This document shows, one piece after another, positions 8,401-18,539 of a stretch of DNA of 64,000 bases. Below the pieces are notes generated by a model. It saw nothing but the letters and a program-made list of their open reading frames with translations, searched no databases and had not been told where the DNA came from. The translations under genes were made by a program, and so were the position numbers. Numbering within the stretch: the stretch's first letter is position 1; every line of letters starts with the position of its first letter. The stretch is from Streptomyces sp. NBC_00525 (GTDB lineage: Bacteria; Actinomycetota; Actinomycetes; Streptomycetales; Streptomycetaceae), in contig NZ_CP107834.1 of assembly GCF_036346595.1 (NCBI RefSeq), forward strand, positions 5,828,001 to 5,892,000, read 5' to 3'.

Positions 8401-11400
8401 TGGTGGGCGGTGGAGCGGGCCGGGTTGAGATGCTCCACGATCCGGTCGAACGGCAGCCGCTGATGGGCGTAGGCGGCCAGGTCGGTGTCGCGTACCCGCT
8501 CCAGCAGCTCGGTGAACGCGGGATCGCCCGAGGTGTCGGTGCGCAGGACGAGCGTGTTGACGAAGAAGCCGACCAGATCGCTCAGCGCCTCGTCGTCCCG
8601 CCCGGCCGTCATCGTGGCCAGCGGCAGATCGGTGCCGGCGCCGTGCCGGGTGAGGACCGCCGCGAGGGCGGCCTGCACCACCATGAACAGCGTCGCGCCG
8701 TGGCGCCGGGCCAGCTCCTCCAGGGCCTCGTGCGTGGCGGCGTCCACGGTCAGCGGCGCGTGGCCGCCCCGGTGGGTCGCCTCCGCCGGACGCGGCCGGG
8801 CGGCGGGCAGTTCCAGGACGGGCGGCGCGCCGTCGAGCGCGCGTTCCCAGAAGGCGAGGTGGTCCTGCGCGCCGGGCCCGTCCAGGAGTTCCCGCTGCCA
8901 CAGGGTGTAGTCGGCGTACTGGACGGGAAGCGGCTCCTGCTCGGGCGCGCGGCCCTCGGCGCGGGCGGTGTACGCGGTGGCCAGGTCCGCGAGCAGCGGC
9001 CCGGTGGACCAGCCGTCGGCGGCGATGTGGTGCACCAGCAGCACCAGCAGCTGCCCGCCGCCGTCGTCCGGGGTCAGGAGCGCGGCCCGCAGCGGTATCT
9101 CCTCGGCGAGGTCGAACACATGCCCGGCCGCGGCCGCGACGGCGGCCCGGAACTGTCCGGCCGGCACCGTACGCACATCGAGCACGGGCCGCACGCCGGC
9201 CAGGATCTCCTGGTGCGGCTCCCCGTCGACCGACCGGTAGCGGGTGCGCAGCACCTCGTGCCGCGCGGCCACATCGGCCAGCGCCGAGGCCAGGACTCCG
9301 GCGTCCAGCGGCTGCCGCGGGCGCAGCACCAGCGGAATGTTGTACGAGGCGCTGGGCCCCTCCAGCGTGTCGATGAACCAGAGCCGGCGCTGGGCACGCG
9401 ACAGCGGCAGCCGGTCCGGACGCTCCATGCGCCGGGTCAGGGCCGGCCCCGCCCCTTCGGAGACCGGCCGGGCGACGGCGATACGCCGGGCCAGGGCGGC
9501 CGGGGTCGGCGCCAGCAGCAGATCCCGTACATGGACGTCGACGTTCAGACGGGCGCGCATCCGGTTGGCGAGCCGCACCCCGCTCATGGAGTGGCCGCCG
9601 ATGGTGAAGAACCCGTCGTCCGGGCCGACCTCGTCCAGACCCAGGATCTCCGCGAACATCGCCCGCAGCGTGTCCACGTACTCCGCCTCCGGTGCCCCGT
9701 CCGTCCGCGCGGCGGCCGCGGCCTCGGCGGCCCGCTGTGCGCGGAGCGCGGCGACCCGGGTCCGGCGGGCGGCCAGGGACCAGCGGTCGTCGGCGCCGAG
9801 CAGCTCCGTATCGGTGACGGGCGTTCCGGGGCGCTCGGCCGCCGTACGCAGGGCCCGTTCCAGGGCGCCCAGGAGGAGGCGGACGGTGCCCTCGTCCAGG
9901 ACGTCGCGGGCGTACTCCAGGCCGAGTTCCAGGCCGGCGGGCGTGCCGTCGGCGCCGCGGTGCTCCACGCACGCGGCGGTCAGGTCGAACTTGGTGGTCG
10001 CGGGGCCGTCCGCCCGGAAGCGGCCGGTCAGCCCGCCGAACGCGAACGGCGCGTCGTCCGGCGCGGCGGTGCGCAGGGTCAGCATCGTCTGGAAGAGCGG
10101 GTGCACGCCCGGTGTGCGCGGCGGGTTCAGCCGCTCGACCAGCAGGTCGAACGGGACGCCCTGGTGCGCGTAGGCGGCCAGGCTCGTGTCGCGTACCCGC
10201 TCCAGCAGCTCGCCGAACGCCGGATCGCCCGAGGTATCGGCCGGCAGGACCAGCGTGTTGACGAAGAAGCCCACCAGCGCCCCGAGCGCCTCGTCGTCGC
10301 GGCCCGCGACCGGTGTGCCCACGGCGACCCGCTCCCCGCACCCCGCCGCGCGCAGGGCGAGGGCGAGCGCGGCCTGCAGGACCATCAGCATGCTCGCGCC
10401 GTGCGCGTCGGCCAGCCGGACGAGCCGGGTGTGCGCGGCCGGTTCGAGCCGGGCGGTGACCAGGCCGCCCCGGTGGTCCGGCACGGCGGGCCGGGGCCGG
10501 TCCAGCGGCAGATCGGTGACGGCGGGCAGCCCGTCGAGCGCGGCCCGCCAGTGGGCGAGCCCGCGCGAGACGGCCGCGTCCGGGTCGTCGGGCGAACCGA
10601 GGACGTCGTGCTGCCAGAGGGTGTAGTCGGCGTACTGGACGGGAAGCGGCTCCTGTTCGGGCGCGCGGCCCGCCAGCCGGGCCGCGTAGGCGGTCGCCAG
10701 GTCGTTCATCAGCGGCGCCAGCGACCAGCCGTCACCCGCGACATGGTGCAGGAGCACGGCCAGCACCGCCGCGGGCCCGTCCCCGGCCCCGTCCTCCGGT
10801 ACGAACAGCGCGACCCGCAACGGCAGTTCCCGCGACAGGTCGAAGGACTCGGAGACGAAACCGGCGACCCGGCCGCGCAGTTCGGCCGCCGGGCACTCCA
10901 CCGTGCGGGCACGGACCACGGACGCGGCGAGCACATGCTGATACGGCTCGTCCTCCGGGGCGAGGAACACCGTGCGCAGCACCTCGTGGCGCTCCACCAG
11001 ATCGTGCACGGCCGCCGCCAGCGCCGTACGGTCGGGTATCCCGTCCAGCTCCAGCACGATCGGCATGTTGTACGCGCACGACGGGCCGTCGAGCTGGTCG
11101 AGCAGCCAGAGCCGGCGCTGCGCGTGCGACAGCGGCACCCGGTCCTCGGCGGGCAGCGGCTCCTCGTGGACGACGCAGAGCCGGGGGTCCGTGGTCCGCA
11201 GCACCTTGCGGTTGATCTTGCCCGAACTGGTACGCGGCAGCGCGGCGACGATGCCCACGGAGGCCGGTACGGCGGCGGCGGGCATCCGCTCACGCACCAG
11301 GGCGCGCAGCTCCTCGGCCCCGACGCCGCCCTCGGTGACGACGAAGGCGACGAGCCGCTTCACCCCGTCCGCGTCCCGCTGGGCGACGACGGCCGCCTCC

Positions 11401-12632
11401 CGGACCTTGGGATGCGCCGAGAGGACGGAGTCCACGGCGGCCGGGTCGATGCGCTGCCCGCCGATCTTCACCTCGTCGTCGAGGCGCCCGTGGTACAGGA
11501 TCTGCCGGTCCGCGCCGATCGTGACGAGGTCCCCGGTGCGGTAGGCGCGCTCCCCGTCCAGCTCGGTGAAACGGCGGGCGTTCAGCTCCGGGTTGCCCAG
11601 GTAGCCGCGCGACAACCCGCCGCCGAGCAGCCAGAGTTCACCGGCGACGACGGCGGCCCGGACGCCGGGCAGCGGACGCCCGATCGGCACCGGCCCCGCA
11701 CCGTGGCGGGTCAGGTCGGCGACGGTGGCGACCACCGTGGTCTCGGTGGGCCCGTACGCGTTCAGCAGCCGCACCCGTTCACCGGTCAGCTCCCGCCACT
11801 GGGCGACCCGCTCCGGCAGCGCGGCCTCGCCGTAGATGATCACCGTCTCCAGGCAGTCCGGCAGCCGCACCGCGCCGGTGGTCAGCACATGCACCAGCTC
11901 GTGCCAGTACGCGGCCGGCAGGTCGAGCAGGGTGATCCCGTGGCGGGCGCAGCCGGCGAGCAGATCGCGTACGTCCAGCATGTCGTCGGTACGCAGCACC
12001 AGGGTGCCGCCCGCCCCCAGGGTCGCGAACACCTCCTGCACGCTGGCGTCGAAGTGCAGCGGCGAGAACTGCAGGACCCGGGAGTCCGGCCCGATGCCGT
12101 ACGCGGGCACGGCGCCCGCGGCGAAGTGCGCGAGCGAGTCGTGGGCCACGACGACCCCGTTGGGCGTACCGGTCGACCCGGACGTGAAGATCACATACGC
12201 GGCGTCCTCCGGTGCGCCGGGCCCCGGCAGGACCAGCTCACCGGCGGCGGCCACCTCGGCGGGCGTCGGCGCGGGGTCTCCGCAGCCGGCCGCCAGAATG
12301 GCCGCGTTGCGGGCGTCGGGGGCCTGGATGTCGAGCGGCAGATAGGCGGCGCCGGTGCTGAGGACGGCGAGCAGGCCGACGACGGCGTCGACGCCGCGCG
12401 GCCGGTGCAGCGCGACCAGCCGGCCGGGGCCCGCGCCCTCGGCGGCCAGCGCCCGCGCCCGGTCCGCCACGGCGTCGGCGAGCTGCGCGTAGGTGAGCCG
12501 GACGGTGTCATGGACCAGGGCCACGGCCTCGGGCCGGGTGCGCGCCTGCTGGGCGATGAGATCGAGCACCGGCGGGGCGGGCGCGGGAGAGGGGCCGCCG
12601 TCGAGCAGGTCTTCCGTTCTGATGGGGGGCAT
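5481..12632 (-). CDS. terminating NRPS: A-C-T-C-A-T-TE
   Basis: This 2383-residue synthetase starts at ATG 12632, with GGAGG about 9 nt upstream; a longer frame to 12959 has no such support. Approximate domains: A1 1-490 ([24 protein letters not shown]); C1 497-960 (HHVAGDG); T1 near 1014 (GGHSMSG); C2 1075-1520 (HHIAADG); A2 1534-2030 ([19 protein letters not shown]); T2 near 2075 (GGHSLLG); thioesterase 2124-2367 with GWSFGG, Asp in MDVHQ and a late His in GHLRM. The order is odd: A1 has no T of its own and the C1-T1 module has no A, so A1 probably loads T1, and perhaps other carriers, out of order. Specificity residues read by eye are DAQDIYAVV for A1 and DAFYWGSFA for A2; neither matches a code I know. 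The C-terminal TE makes this the last enzyme of the line. Confidence 0.95.
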   Translation of the reverse strand: MPPIRTEDLLDGGPSPAPAPPVLDLIAQQARTRPEAVALVHDTVRLTYAQLADAVADRARALAAEGAGPGRLVALHRPRGVDAVVGLLAVLSTGAAYLPLDIQAPDARNAAILAAGCGDPAPTPAEVAAAGELVLPGPGAPEDAAYVIFTSGSTGTPNGVVVAHDSLAHFAAGAVPAYGIGPDSRVLQFSPLHFDASVQEVFATLGAGGTLVLRTDDMLDVRDLLAGCARHGITLLDLPAAYWHELVHVLTTGAVRLPDCLETVIIYGEAALPERVAQWRELTGERVRLLNAYGPTETTVVATVADLTRHGAGPVPIGRPLPGVRAAVVAGELWLLGGGLSRGYLGNPELNARRFTELDGERAYRTGDLVTIGADRQILYHGRLDDEVKIGGQRIDPAAVDSVLSAHPKVREAAVVAQRDADGVKRLVAFVVTEGGVGAEELRALVRERMPAAAVPASVGIVAALPRTSSGKINRKVLRTTDPRLCVVHEEPLPAEDRVPLSHAQRRLWLLDQLDGPSCAYNMPIVLELDGIPDRTALAAAVHDLVERHEVLRTVFLAPEDEPYQHVLAASVVRARTVECPAAELRGRVAGFVSESFDLSRELPLRVALFVPEDGAGDGPAAVLAVLLHHVAGDGWSLAPLMNDLATAYAARLAGRAPEQEPLPVQYADYTLWQHDVLGSPDDPDAAVSRGLAHWRAALDGLPAVTDLPLDRPRPAVPDHRGGLVTARLEPAAHTRLVRLADAHGASMLMVLQAALALALRAAGCGERVAVGTPVAGRDDEALGALVGFFVNTLVLPADTSGDPAFGELLERVRDTSLAAYAHQGVPFDLLVERLNPPRTPGVHPLFQTMLTLRTAAPDDAPFAFGGLTGRFRADGPATTKFDLTAACVEHRGADGTPAGLELGLEYARDVLDEGTVRLLLGALERALRTAAERPGTPVTDTELLGADDRWSLAARRTRVAALRAQRAAEAAAAARTDGAPEAEYVDTLRAMFAEILGLDEVGPDDGFFTIGGHSMSGVRLANRMRARLNVDVHVRDLLLAPTPAALARRIAVARPVSEGAGPALTRRMERPDRLPLSRAQRRLWFIDTLEGPSASYNIPLVLRPRQPLDAGVLASALADVAARHEVLRTRYRSVDGEPHQEILAGVRPVLDVRTVPAGQFRAAVAAAAGHVFDLAEEIPLRAALLTPDDGGGQLLVLLVHHIAADGWSTGPLLADLATAYTARAEGRAPEQEPLPVQYADYTLWQRELLDGPGAQDHLAFWERALDGAPPVLELPAARPRPAEATHRGGHAPLTVDAATHEALEELARRHGATLFMVVQAALAAVLTRHGAGTDLPLATMTAGRDDEALSDLVGFFVNTLVLRTDTSGDPAFTELLERVRDTDLAAYAHQRLPFDRIVEHLNPARSTAHHPLTQYVVQLHHDYTDTGTDTGTGTPLLRPEPAPLEELSTKFDLTLALWERKDEEGRPAGLAGGLEYATDLFGAGTAALLAAHIGRLLRTVAADAGTRIGAVDLLTADERFRLVHEYNDTATPTRDRASVHELIARRGVLTPDRPALITDAETVGYGELDARAGALAARLRAAGVRRGDSVGVLLERGVPLVVTALAVLKCGAAYVPLDPALPAARIALMVEDAGLRLVATDTAHTGTLPGEVSVPLLPVDAPAGDTVPAPFEAVPVAGDDLMYVMFTSGSTGRPKGVGVTHRNVTELAVDRDVLAGGPRRMLVHSATGFDASVFEMWVPLINGGSLVIVPGDGTDLAETGRAVRNHGVTAAYFTVGLFHVMADEALDTLRLLREVWTGGDVASPAAVQRVLTHCPDTVLVHSYGPTETTFASHNQWLTGGRGSLGAAGLHLGRPMDNTRSHVLDGALRPVPPGVPGELYIAGTHVARGYTGRPDLTAERFVPDPFEADGSRMYRTGDRVVWTPDGELRFLGRADGQVKLRGVRIEPGEVEHALAAHPEVGQALAVVREDRPGERSLVGYAVPRAGRTVTGAELLALARTALPAHLVPSAVVVLDALPLTVNGKPDRRALPAPDRPAAAHRAPRNAREEVLCGLFAEILGVPKVGLDDNFFTLGGHSLLGVRLVSRVRSVLGVDRGVRDLFRAPTPAGLLGAQDPDGTAGAMGVLLPLNVRGSRRPLFCVHPGTGVGWSYAGLARHLGDDQPLYALQARALSEPGHRPRTVEEMADDYLERIRQVQPWGPYRLLGWSFGGIVAHTMAVRLRAAGQRVELLALMDVHQTGPGSVSVLPPEELESAVPLGEEELPAAVERVRREDPVLGGFSVGEIRAVLRASETHATLMSRHVPGVADTGAVFFTARRPGEPEGALAATWNPFLTGTAENHTVECGHLRMTEEEPLAHIGKVIAEKLSALQEETLRENETRSYS

Positions 12633-12702
12633 CCTGGGGTTTCCTCCGCTTGGGGCCGAGAGACCGGGGCGGGCGATCGGTTCCTCTCGCCTCCGTGCTC
12701 CC

Positions 12703-12761
12703 ACGCTAGGGGCCCTGGACCGCCCCTCTCGGCAGTCCGCCCGGCAGCTCCGAGCGGCAGA
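12703..12761 (-). promoter_or_regulatory. promoter of NRPS operon B with heptamer repeats
   Basis: Minus-strand heptamers TCTGCCG (12755-12761), GCTGCCG (12742-12748) and ACTGCCG (12730-12736) repeat at 13 and 12 bp. They are followed after exactly 21 bp by TAGCGT (12703-12708). The start codon is about 70 nt further on. The block lies just past the operon A terminator. Confidence 0.65.
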
Positions 12762-12797
12762 AAGCGGGGGCGGGGAGCTGCCGCTCCCCGCCCCCGC
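12761..12797 (-). terminator. terminator of NRPS operon A
   Basis: A perfect 15-bp inverted repeat (12764-12778 with 12783-12797, loop of 4) is followed on the minus strand by TTT. It stands 17 nt after the stop of the C-T-C-T gene and upstream of the operon B promoter. Confidence 0.8.
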
Positions 12798-12813
12798 CCC
12801 TTCTCCGGTCACC

Positions 12814-15800
12814 TCATCCGCGCCGGGCGCCCGCCCGCGTACGGCGGCGCAGCGCCGGGGCCGCCGCGACCGGACCGGCGCCCTCCGGCTCGACCGCGTC
12901 CGCCACCGCCCCCAGCAGCCGCCCGGACAGCGTGGCCGCCGTCGGATTGCGGAACACATCGCGCAGCGTCAGGTCCTGGCCGAACTCGGCGCGGATACGG
13001 TTCAGCAGCCGCACCGCCAGCAGCGAGTGCCCGCCGGACTTGAAGAAGTTGTCGTCCGGGCCGATCTCCCGCCCGTCCAGCACCTCCCGGAAGATCCCCA
13101 GCAGCCGCCCGTCCGCGCCCCCGGCCCCCGCTCCGGCCCCGGCTCCGGGCGCGGGCGCCTCCTCCTCCGGCAGCGCGGCCGGGTCCTCACCCGGCTCGGG
13201 CAGCCGCGCCGCCCGCACCACCCGGTCCGGCGCCAGGTACTCCGGCAGCCGCTCGGCCGCCCAGGCACGCACCGCACCCTCGGCGGGCGGCGTGCCCGGC
13301 GCGCAGGTCACCACGGCCAGCAGCCGCCCGTCGCGGACCAGGACCCGCGCCCCCGTCACCGCCGGATGCCCGGTCAGTACGCCCTCGATCTCGCCCGGCT
13401 CCACCGGATACCCGTTCACCGTGTGCACGGCCACCGGCCGCAGCACCCCGCCCGCGTCCCGGTACGCCCGCCGCCCCGTGGCCCGCAGCCCGCCACCGGG
13501 CACCTCCTCGTGGACCTCGCCCGGCACCCGGACCGGGACCCGGCACCCCCGCGCGTCGAGCACCACCTCCGGACCGCCCGGCCAGGGCTCCTCCCCGCCC
13601 AGCGCGGACAGCGGCGCGCCCGGCTCGGCGGCGCACGCGTCCAGCAGCGCGGCCAGCCGGCGCACCAGCAGCCGGGCGGTGTCCGCGTCGTACAGCGCGG
13701 TCGCGTACTCCAGGACACCCCGCAGCCCGGCCGGCGCCCCGTCCCGGCCCACCGTCTCGGTCAGCGCGAACGTCAGGTCGGACTTGGCCCCGGCACCCCG
13801 GAACGGCACCGGCTCCCCGTCCAGCGAGGACCCGGCCGCCGAAGCGTCCCCGGCCCCCGCCGCGTGCACCTGGAGCATCACCTGCACCAGCGGCGCGTGC
13901 GCGGACGAACGGTGCGGGCTCAGATGCTCGACCAGCCGGTCGAACGGCAGGTCCTGATTGCTGTACGCGCCGAGACCCGCCTCCCGGACCCGGCGCACCA
14001 GCTCCGTGAACGCCGGGTCGCCCGACGTGTCCGTGCGCAGCACCAGCGTGTTCACGAAGAACCCGACGAGCGGGTGCAGCGCCTCGTCGCCCCGGCCGGC
14101 CACGGTCGTCCCGATCGCCAGATCCTCGCCCGCCCCGTGCCGCGTCAGCAGCGCCGCGAGCGCCGCCTGCACCACCATGAACAGCGTCGCCCCGTGCTGC
14201 CGGGCACACCGCAGCAGCGCCCGGTGCGTGTCGGCGCCCACCTCGAAGGGGGCGAGGGCGCCCCGGCCGTCCGGCTCGGGCCGCCGCGGCCGGTCCGTGG
14301 GCAGCGCAAGCAGCGGCGGCATCCCGTCCAGCGCGGTGCGCCAGTACGCGAGCTGCTCGCCGGCCACCCCGTGCTCGCCGTCCAGCAACGTGTGCTGCCA
14401 CAGCGTGTAGTCGGCGTACTGGACGGGCAGCGGCTCCCAGTCCGGCGCCCCGCCCGCGCACCGTGCCCGGTAGGCGCGGTCCAGGTCGGCGAGCAGGCAG
14501 CCGGTGGACCAGCCGTCCCCGGCGATGTGGTGCACCAGCAGCACCAGCACCTGGCCCCCGTCCGCCTCCTCGATCAGCCACGCCCGGAACGGGATCTCGG
14601 CCGCCAGGTCGAACACGTACCCGGCGGCGGCGTCCACGGCCGCCCGCAGCTCCCGCGGACCGTCCGCCCGTACGACGTCGAGCACCGGCTCGGCGTGCTC
14701 CAGCACCTCCTGGTACGGCTCGCCGTCCGCCGACCGGTGCACCGTCCGCAGCACCTCGTGCCGCCGTGCGACATCGGTGAGCGCGGCGGCGAACGCGGCC
14801 CGGCCGACCGGGCGGCGCAGCCGCGTCACCACGGGAATGTTGTACGTGGCGCTCGGCCCCTCCAACTGGTCGGTGAACCAGAGCCGTTGCTGCGCGGCGG
14901 ACAGCGGAAGCCGCGCGGGCCGCAGCGCGGCCGGCACCGGGCGCAGCGGCGGCCGGACCGGCCCGTCGCCCTGCTCGGCGAGCCGGCGCAGCAGCCGGGC
15001 CGGGGTGGGCGCCAGGAACACGTCGCGGATGGCGGCCTGGACACCGAGCGCCTTGCGGATGCGGTTGGTGAGCTTCCCGGCGAGGAGCGAGTGCCCGCCC
15101 AGCTTGAAGAAGCTGTCGTCGGGCCCCACCTCGTCGCGGCCCAGCACCTCCGCGAACAGGCCGCGCAGGATCTCCTCGCGCGGGTCGGCGCCCGCGCCGC
15201 GCCGCCCGCCGCCGTCGCGCGGCTCGCCCGGCGCTTCGGCGGTCTGCCGCGCGGCCCGGTCCAGCGCCTGGTGACGGCGGTCGATCTCCGCCCGCTCCGG
15301 GGCGGAGAGCAGCCCGGCCCGGCTGAGGGGTGTGCCGGCCGGCTGTTCGGCGTACGCGGTCAGCGCCCGGTCGAACAGGGTGAGGAGCAGCCGCGCCGTG
15401 TCCTCGTCGTACAGGTCGGTCGCGTAGCTCAGGCCGAGCAGTACTCCGCCGGGTTCGCCGTCCGGGCGGTACGTCTCGGCACAGTTGAAGCTCAGGTCGA
15501 ACTTGGCGGTGGCCAGGTCCGCGGCGTCGAGGGTGCCGGATACGGCCCCCAGGGCGCAGTGGGTGTCCTGCGCGGTCTGCGTGGTCAGCATGACCTGGAA
15601 GAACGGGTGCAGGCCGAGGGAGCGCTCCGGGTTGAGGTCCTCGACGAGCAGGTCGAACGGCAGGTCCTCGTGGGCCATGGCGGCCAGGTCCCGTTCGCGG
15701 ACCCGGTCGAGCAGCGTGCCGAGGTCCGGGTCGTCGGACAGGTCGGCGCGCAGGGCGAGCGAGTTGACGAAGAAGCCGACGAGGTCGTGCAGATCCTCCT

Positions 15801-16635
15801 CGGGCCGGCCCGCCACCGGAGTGCCCACGACCACGTCCGGCCCCGCCCCGGCCGCGGCCAGCGCGGCGCACAGGGCGGCCCGTGCGGTCATGAAGAACGT
15901 CGCGCGATGGGCGCGGGCGGTGGCGGCGAGCGCCTTGTGGGCGGTGGCGGAGAGGCGGGCGGTGACCAGCGCTCCCCGGTGGCTCGGTTCGGCGGGGCGG
16001 GGACGGTCGGCGGGCAGCCGGGTCGCGGCCGGGGCGCCGTCCAGCTCCGCGCGCCAGTGGGCGAGTTGTTCGTACGCCAGGCTGTCGGGGTCGGCGGGGT
16101 CGCCGAGCATGTCCCGCTGCCACAGCGCATAGTCCGCGTACTGCACGGGCAGGGGTTCCCACCCGGGTGCGCGGCCCTCGCACCGGGCCGTGTAGGCACG
16201 GTCGAGGTCCTTGAGCAGACAGCCGACGGACCAGCCGTCCGTCGCGATGTGATGGACGAGCAGCACCAGCACCGAATCGCCGCCGTGCACCGTGAACAGC
16301 CGGGCCCGCAGCGGCAGATCGCGGGTCACGTCGAACGGCAGCCGCGCGAAGGCGGTGACCCGCGCGTCCACGTCGTCGCCCGGCCCGCACGCGTGCACCT
16401 CCAGCCGCACGCCGGGATCGCCGACGATGTGCTGGTACGGCTCCCCGTCCACGGCCCGGTACACCGTGCGGAGCACTTCGTGGCGCTCCACCACGTCCCG
16501 CACCGCCGCCTCCAGGGACTGCCGGTCGGGCACCCCGTCAAGGCGCAGCACCACGGGCGCGTTGTACGCGGACGACGGACCTTCGAGACGGTTCAGGAAC
16601 CACAGCCGGTGCTGCGCGTATGAGAGGGGGATCAC
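12814..16635 (-). CDS. NRPS C-T-C-T protein with a relic adenylation domain
   Basis: This 1273-residue protein starts with GTG at 16635 (GAGGAG 9 nt upstream) and enters directly into a condensation domain ([18 protein letters not shown]). Domains: C1 1-430 (HHIATDG), T1 near 515 ([10 protein letters not shown]), C2 577-1010 (HHIAGDG), a stretch at about 1018-1148, and T2 near 1200 ([10 protein letters not shown]). The stretch resembles only the small C-terminal subdomain of an A domain: [19 protein letters not shown] is like the A8 core region, then [12 protein letters not shown]. The whole large subdomain with the ATP and amino-acid sites (TSGSTG, YGPTE) is missing, so the protein cannot charge its own carriers. 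Both T domains must be loaded in trans, for example by the A-T protein or by A1 of the terminating NRPS. The C-terminal tail PALRRRT recurs in the 4-module NRPS. Confidence 0.92.
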   Translation of the reverse strand: MIPLSYAQHRLWFLNRLEGPSSAYNAPVVLRLDGVPDRQSLEAAVRDVVERHEVLRTVYRAVDGEPYQHIVGDPGVRLEVHACGPGDDVDARVTAFARLPFDVTRDLPLRARLFTVHGGDSVLVLLVHHIATDGWSVGCLLKDLDRAYTARCEGRAPGWEPLPVQYADYALWQRDMLGDPADPDSLAYEQLAHWRAELDGAPAATRLPADRPRPAEPSHRGALVTARLSATAHKALAATARAHRATFFMTARAALCAALAAAGAGPDVVVGTPVAGRPEEDLHDLVGFFVNSLALRADLSDDPDLGTLLDRVRERDLAAMAHEDLPFDLLVEDLNPERSLGLHPFFQVMLTTQTAQDTHCALGAVSGTLDAADLATAKFDLSFNCAETYRPDGEPGGVLLGLSYATDLYDEDTARLLLTLFDRALTAYAEQPAGTPLSRAGLLSAPERAEIDRRHQALDRAARQTAEAPGEPRDGGGRRGAGADPREEILRGLFAEVLGRDEVGPDDSFFKLGGHSLLAGKLTNRIRKALGVQAAIRDVFLAPTPARLLRRLAEQGDGPVRPPLRPVPAALRPARLPLSAAQQRLWFTDQLEGPSATYNIPVVTRLRRPVGRAAFAAALTDVARRHEVLRTVHRSADGEPYQEVLEHAEPVLDVVRADGPRELRAAVDAAAGYVFDLAAEIPFRAWLIEEADGGQVLVLLVHHIAGDGWSTGCLLADLDRAYRARCAGGAPDWEPLPVQYADYTLWQHTLLDGEHGVAGEQLAYWRTALDGMPPLLALPTDRPRRPEPDGRGALAPFEVGADTHRALLRCARQHGATLFMVVQAALAALLTRHGAGEDLAIGTTVAGRGDEALHPLVGFFVNTLVLRTDTSGDPAFTELVRRVREAGLGAYSNQDLPFDRLVEHLSPHRSSAHAPLVQVMLQVHAAGAGDASAAGSSLDGEPVPFRGAGAKSDLTFALTETVGRDGAPAGLRGVLEYATALYDADTARLLVRRLAALLDACAAEPGAPLSALGGEEPWPGGPEVVLDARGCRVPVRVPGEVHEEVPGGGLRATGRRAYRDAGGVLRPVAVHTVNGYPVEPGEIEGVLTGHPAVTGARVLVRDGRLLAVVTCAPGTPPAEGAVRAWAAERLPEYLAPDRVVRAARLPEPGEDPAALPEEEAPAPGAGAGAGAGGADGRLLGIFREVLDGREIGPDDNFFKSGGHSLLAVRLLNRIRAEFGQDLTLRDVFRNPTAATLSGRLLGAVADAVEPEGAGPVAAAPALRRRTRAGARRG

Positions 16636-16694
16636 GGTTGCTGCTCCTCGGGAAGGGCGGGGGCGGGCGGGGGAACGGGCCGGGACGCGGGCGG

Positions 16695-18539
16695 TCAGCC
16701 ATGCGCGGCGGCCGACAACTCCTCGATGTGGGCGGCGAGATCGCGCAGCCTCGGGTGGGCGTAGACGGCCTTCACCGGCAGCGCGACGGACAGCTCGGCA
16801 CGGACCCGCGAGACCAGCTTGATGGCGAGCAGCGAGTGGCCGCCGAGCTTGAAGAAATTGTCGTCCGGGCCGATCGACGAGGCGCCCAGCACCTGCGCCC
16901 ACACCCGCCCGATCAGCTCCTCGGCCCGCCCGTCGAGACCCGCACCCGGCGCCGGGTCACCCGCGGGCGCCCTCGCCTCGATCCGGGCCGGCAGCGCCGC
17001 CCGGTCCAGCTTGCCGCTGGGCGTCGTCGCGAACCGGTCCACGGCGACGAACGCGGACGGCACCATGTACGCGGGCAGCGCGGCCGCCACCGCCGTACGC
17101 AAGCCCTCGCCGTCCCCGCCCCGGTGGTAGGCGATCAGACACGGGGTGCCCCCGGCGTCCTCGCCGAGCACCACCGCGGCCTCGGTGGCCCCGGCCAGGC
17201 CGAGCGCGGCCTCGATCTCCTGCACCTCGATCCGGTGCCCGCGCAGCTTCACCTGCCCGTCGAGCCGCCCCAGGTGCACCAGGCGCCCGTCCGGCAGCAG
17301 CCGGCAGCGGTCCCCGGTCCGGTACATGCGCTCACCCGGCGCGCCGAACGGGTCGGCGACGAACCGCTGCGCGGACAGGTGCGGGCTGCGGCGGTAGCCC
17401 CGCGCGATCCGGGGACCGGCCAGATACAGTTCCCCGGCCCCGCCCGGCCCGACCGGCGCCAGGCGCTCGTCCAGCAGCCGCATCCGCAGTCCGGGGAGCA
17501 CGGCGCCGATGTGCGGCTCGCCCGGCTCCTCGATCCAGCCGGCCGTCGCGTCGACCGTGCACTCGGTGGGCCCGTACACGTTCACCGCGCGCAGCAGCCC
17601 CGCCCGCCGGGCCGCCACCAGCCGGTCCCACAGCGCGGGGCCGATCGCCTCGCCGCCGACGAGCAGCGTCAGCGGGCGCGGGCCCCCGTCCGGGGTGAGC
17701 AGATCGAGCAGCGGCTCGGCGTGCGACGGCGTGATGTCGAGATCCGTGAGGCCCCGGTCGTCCACGAACGCGGCCAGCAGCGCCGGGTCGCGCCGGGTCT
17801 CCTCGTCGATCATCACCAGCGTGTCCCCGCGCGACAGACGCACCCACTGCTGCACCGACGCGTCGAACGACGGCGAGGCGTTCCAGCCGACGCGCCGGCC
17901 CTCGCCGCTCGCCGCGCCCTCGTCCTCCAGCTCCCGCAGCAGCAGCGCCGCCGAACCCCGCGCGATCTCCACACCCTTGGGCCGGCCCGTCGAGCCGGAG
18001 GTGTAGATGACGTACGCGAGGGCCCCCGGCCCCACCGGAACCGGCGCGAACGCCGCACCCCGGCCGGCGGCCAGTTCCCCGGCCGTGACCGTACGCGGCC
18101 CGGCCGGCACCGCGCCGGACCGGTCGGTGACCACCAGGTCGGCACCGGAGTCCGTCAGGAGCAGCCGCCGCCGCTCCTCGGGCAGCGCCGGGTCCACCGG
18201 CAGGTAGGCGGCGCCCGCCGTCAGCGTGCCGATGATCGCGGTGACCAGGTCGGCGCCGCGCGGCAGGCACAGCGCCACGACGCTCTCCGGACCGACGCCG
18301 AGACCGGCCAGGCCGGACGCGAACGCGGCGGCCCGCTCCCGCAGTTCGTCGAAGGACAGCTCCAGGTCGCCGGCGACCACGGCGGTGCGGTCACCGGGCA
18401 CGGCGGCCAGCCGGGCCATCAGGTCGGCCGCGCCCGTCCCGGCGGAGGCACAGGTCTCGCAGGGGCAGCCGGCCGGGTGCGCGGCGGCGGTGGTGGTGGT
18501 CGGGCGCTCGGGGAGTACGGCGGTCATGGCGGCGCTCAC
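16695..18539 (-). CDS. free-standing NRPS A-T protein, glutamine-type code
   Basis: This 614-residue protein has an adenylation domain at about 40-530 ([33 protein letters not shown]) and a carrier domain near 570 (GGHSLLAIKL). Aligned by eye to the phenylalanine A domain of GrsA, the specificity residues read DAQDLGVVD. This equals the known glutamine code of lichenysin synthetase and is one change from the glutamate code. Glutamine activation is therefore well supported, though not proven. The GTG start at 18539 overlaps the hydroxylase stop (GTGA), so hydroxylation of carrier-bound glutamine is a natural inference. It could start the peptide on the 4-module NRPS or charge the A-less C-T-C-T protein. 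The N-terminus has an unusual CPCETC cluster (residues about 25-30). Confidence 0.92.
   Translation of the reverse strand: MSAAMTAVLPERPTTTTAAAHPAGCPCETCASAGTGAADLMARLAAVPGDRTAVVAGDLELSFDELRERAAAFASGLAGLGVGPESVVALCLPRGADLVTAIIGTLTAGAAYLPVDPALPEERRRLLLTDSGADLVVTDRSGAVPAGPRTVTAGELAAGRGAAFAPVPVGPGALAYVIYTSGSTGRPKGVEIARGSAALLLRELEDEGAASGEGRRVGWNASPSFDASVQQWVRLSRGDTLVMIDEETRRDPALLAAFVDDRGLTDLDITPSHAEPLLDLLTPDGGPRPLTLLVGGEAIGPALWDRLVAARRAGLLRAVNVYGPTECTVDATAGWIEEPGEPHIGAVLPGLRMRLLDERLAPVGPGGAGELYLAGPRIARGYRRSPHLSAQRFVADPFGAPGERMYRTGDRCRLLPDGRLVHLGRLDGQVKLRGHRIEVQEIEAALGLAGATEAAVVLGEDAGGTPCLIAYHRGGDGEGLRTAVAAALPAYMVPSAFVAVDRFATTPSGKLDRAALPARIEARAPAGDPAPGAGLDGRAEELIGRVWAQVLGASSIGPDDNFFKLGGHSLLAIKLVSRVRAELSVALPVKAVYAHPRLRDLAAHIEELSAAAHG

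Noticed and set aside
12633..12959. N-terminal extension of the terminating NRPS to 12959
   Set aside because: The extension is Arg-rich and motif-free, and runs through the operon A terminator hairpin and the shared promoter. ATG 12632 has a strong ribosome binding site.
7293..13043. Very long plus-strand open frame (over 1900 codons) and similar ones at 12493-16623, 28373-31507, 35513-38476 and 40188-43178
   Set aside because: These are antisense to NRPS or other genes with clear domains. Their translations are Arg/Gly/Ala/His-rich without motifs, as expected from stop-poor frames in very G+C-rich DNA.
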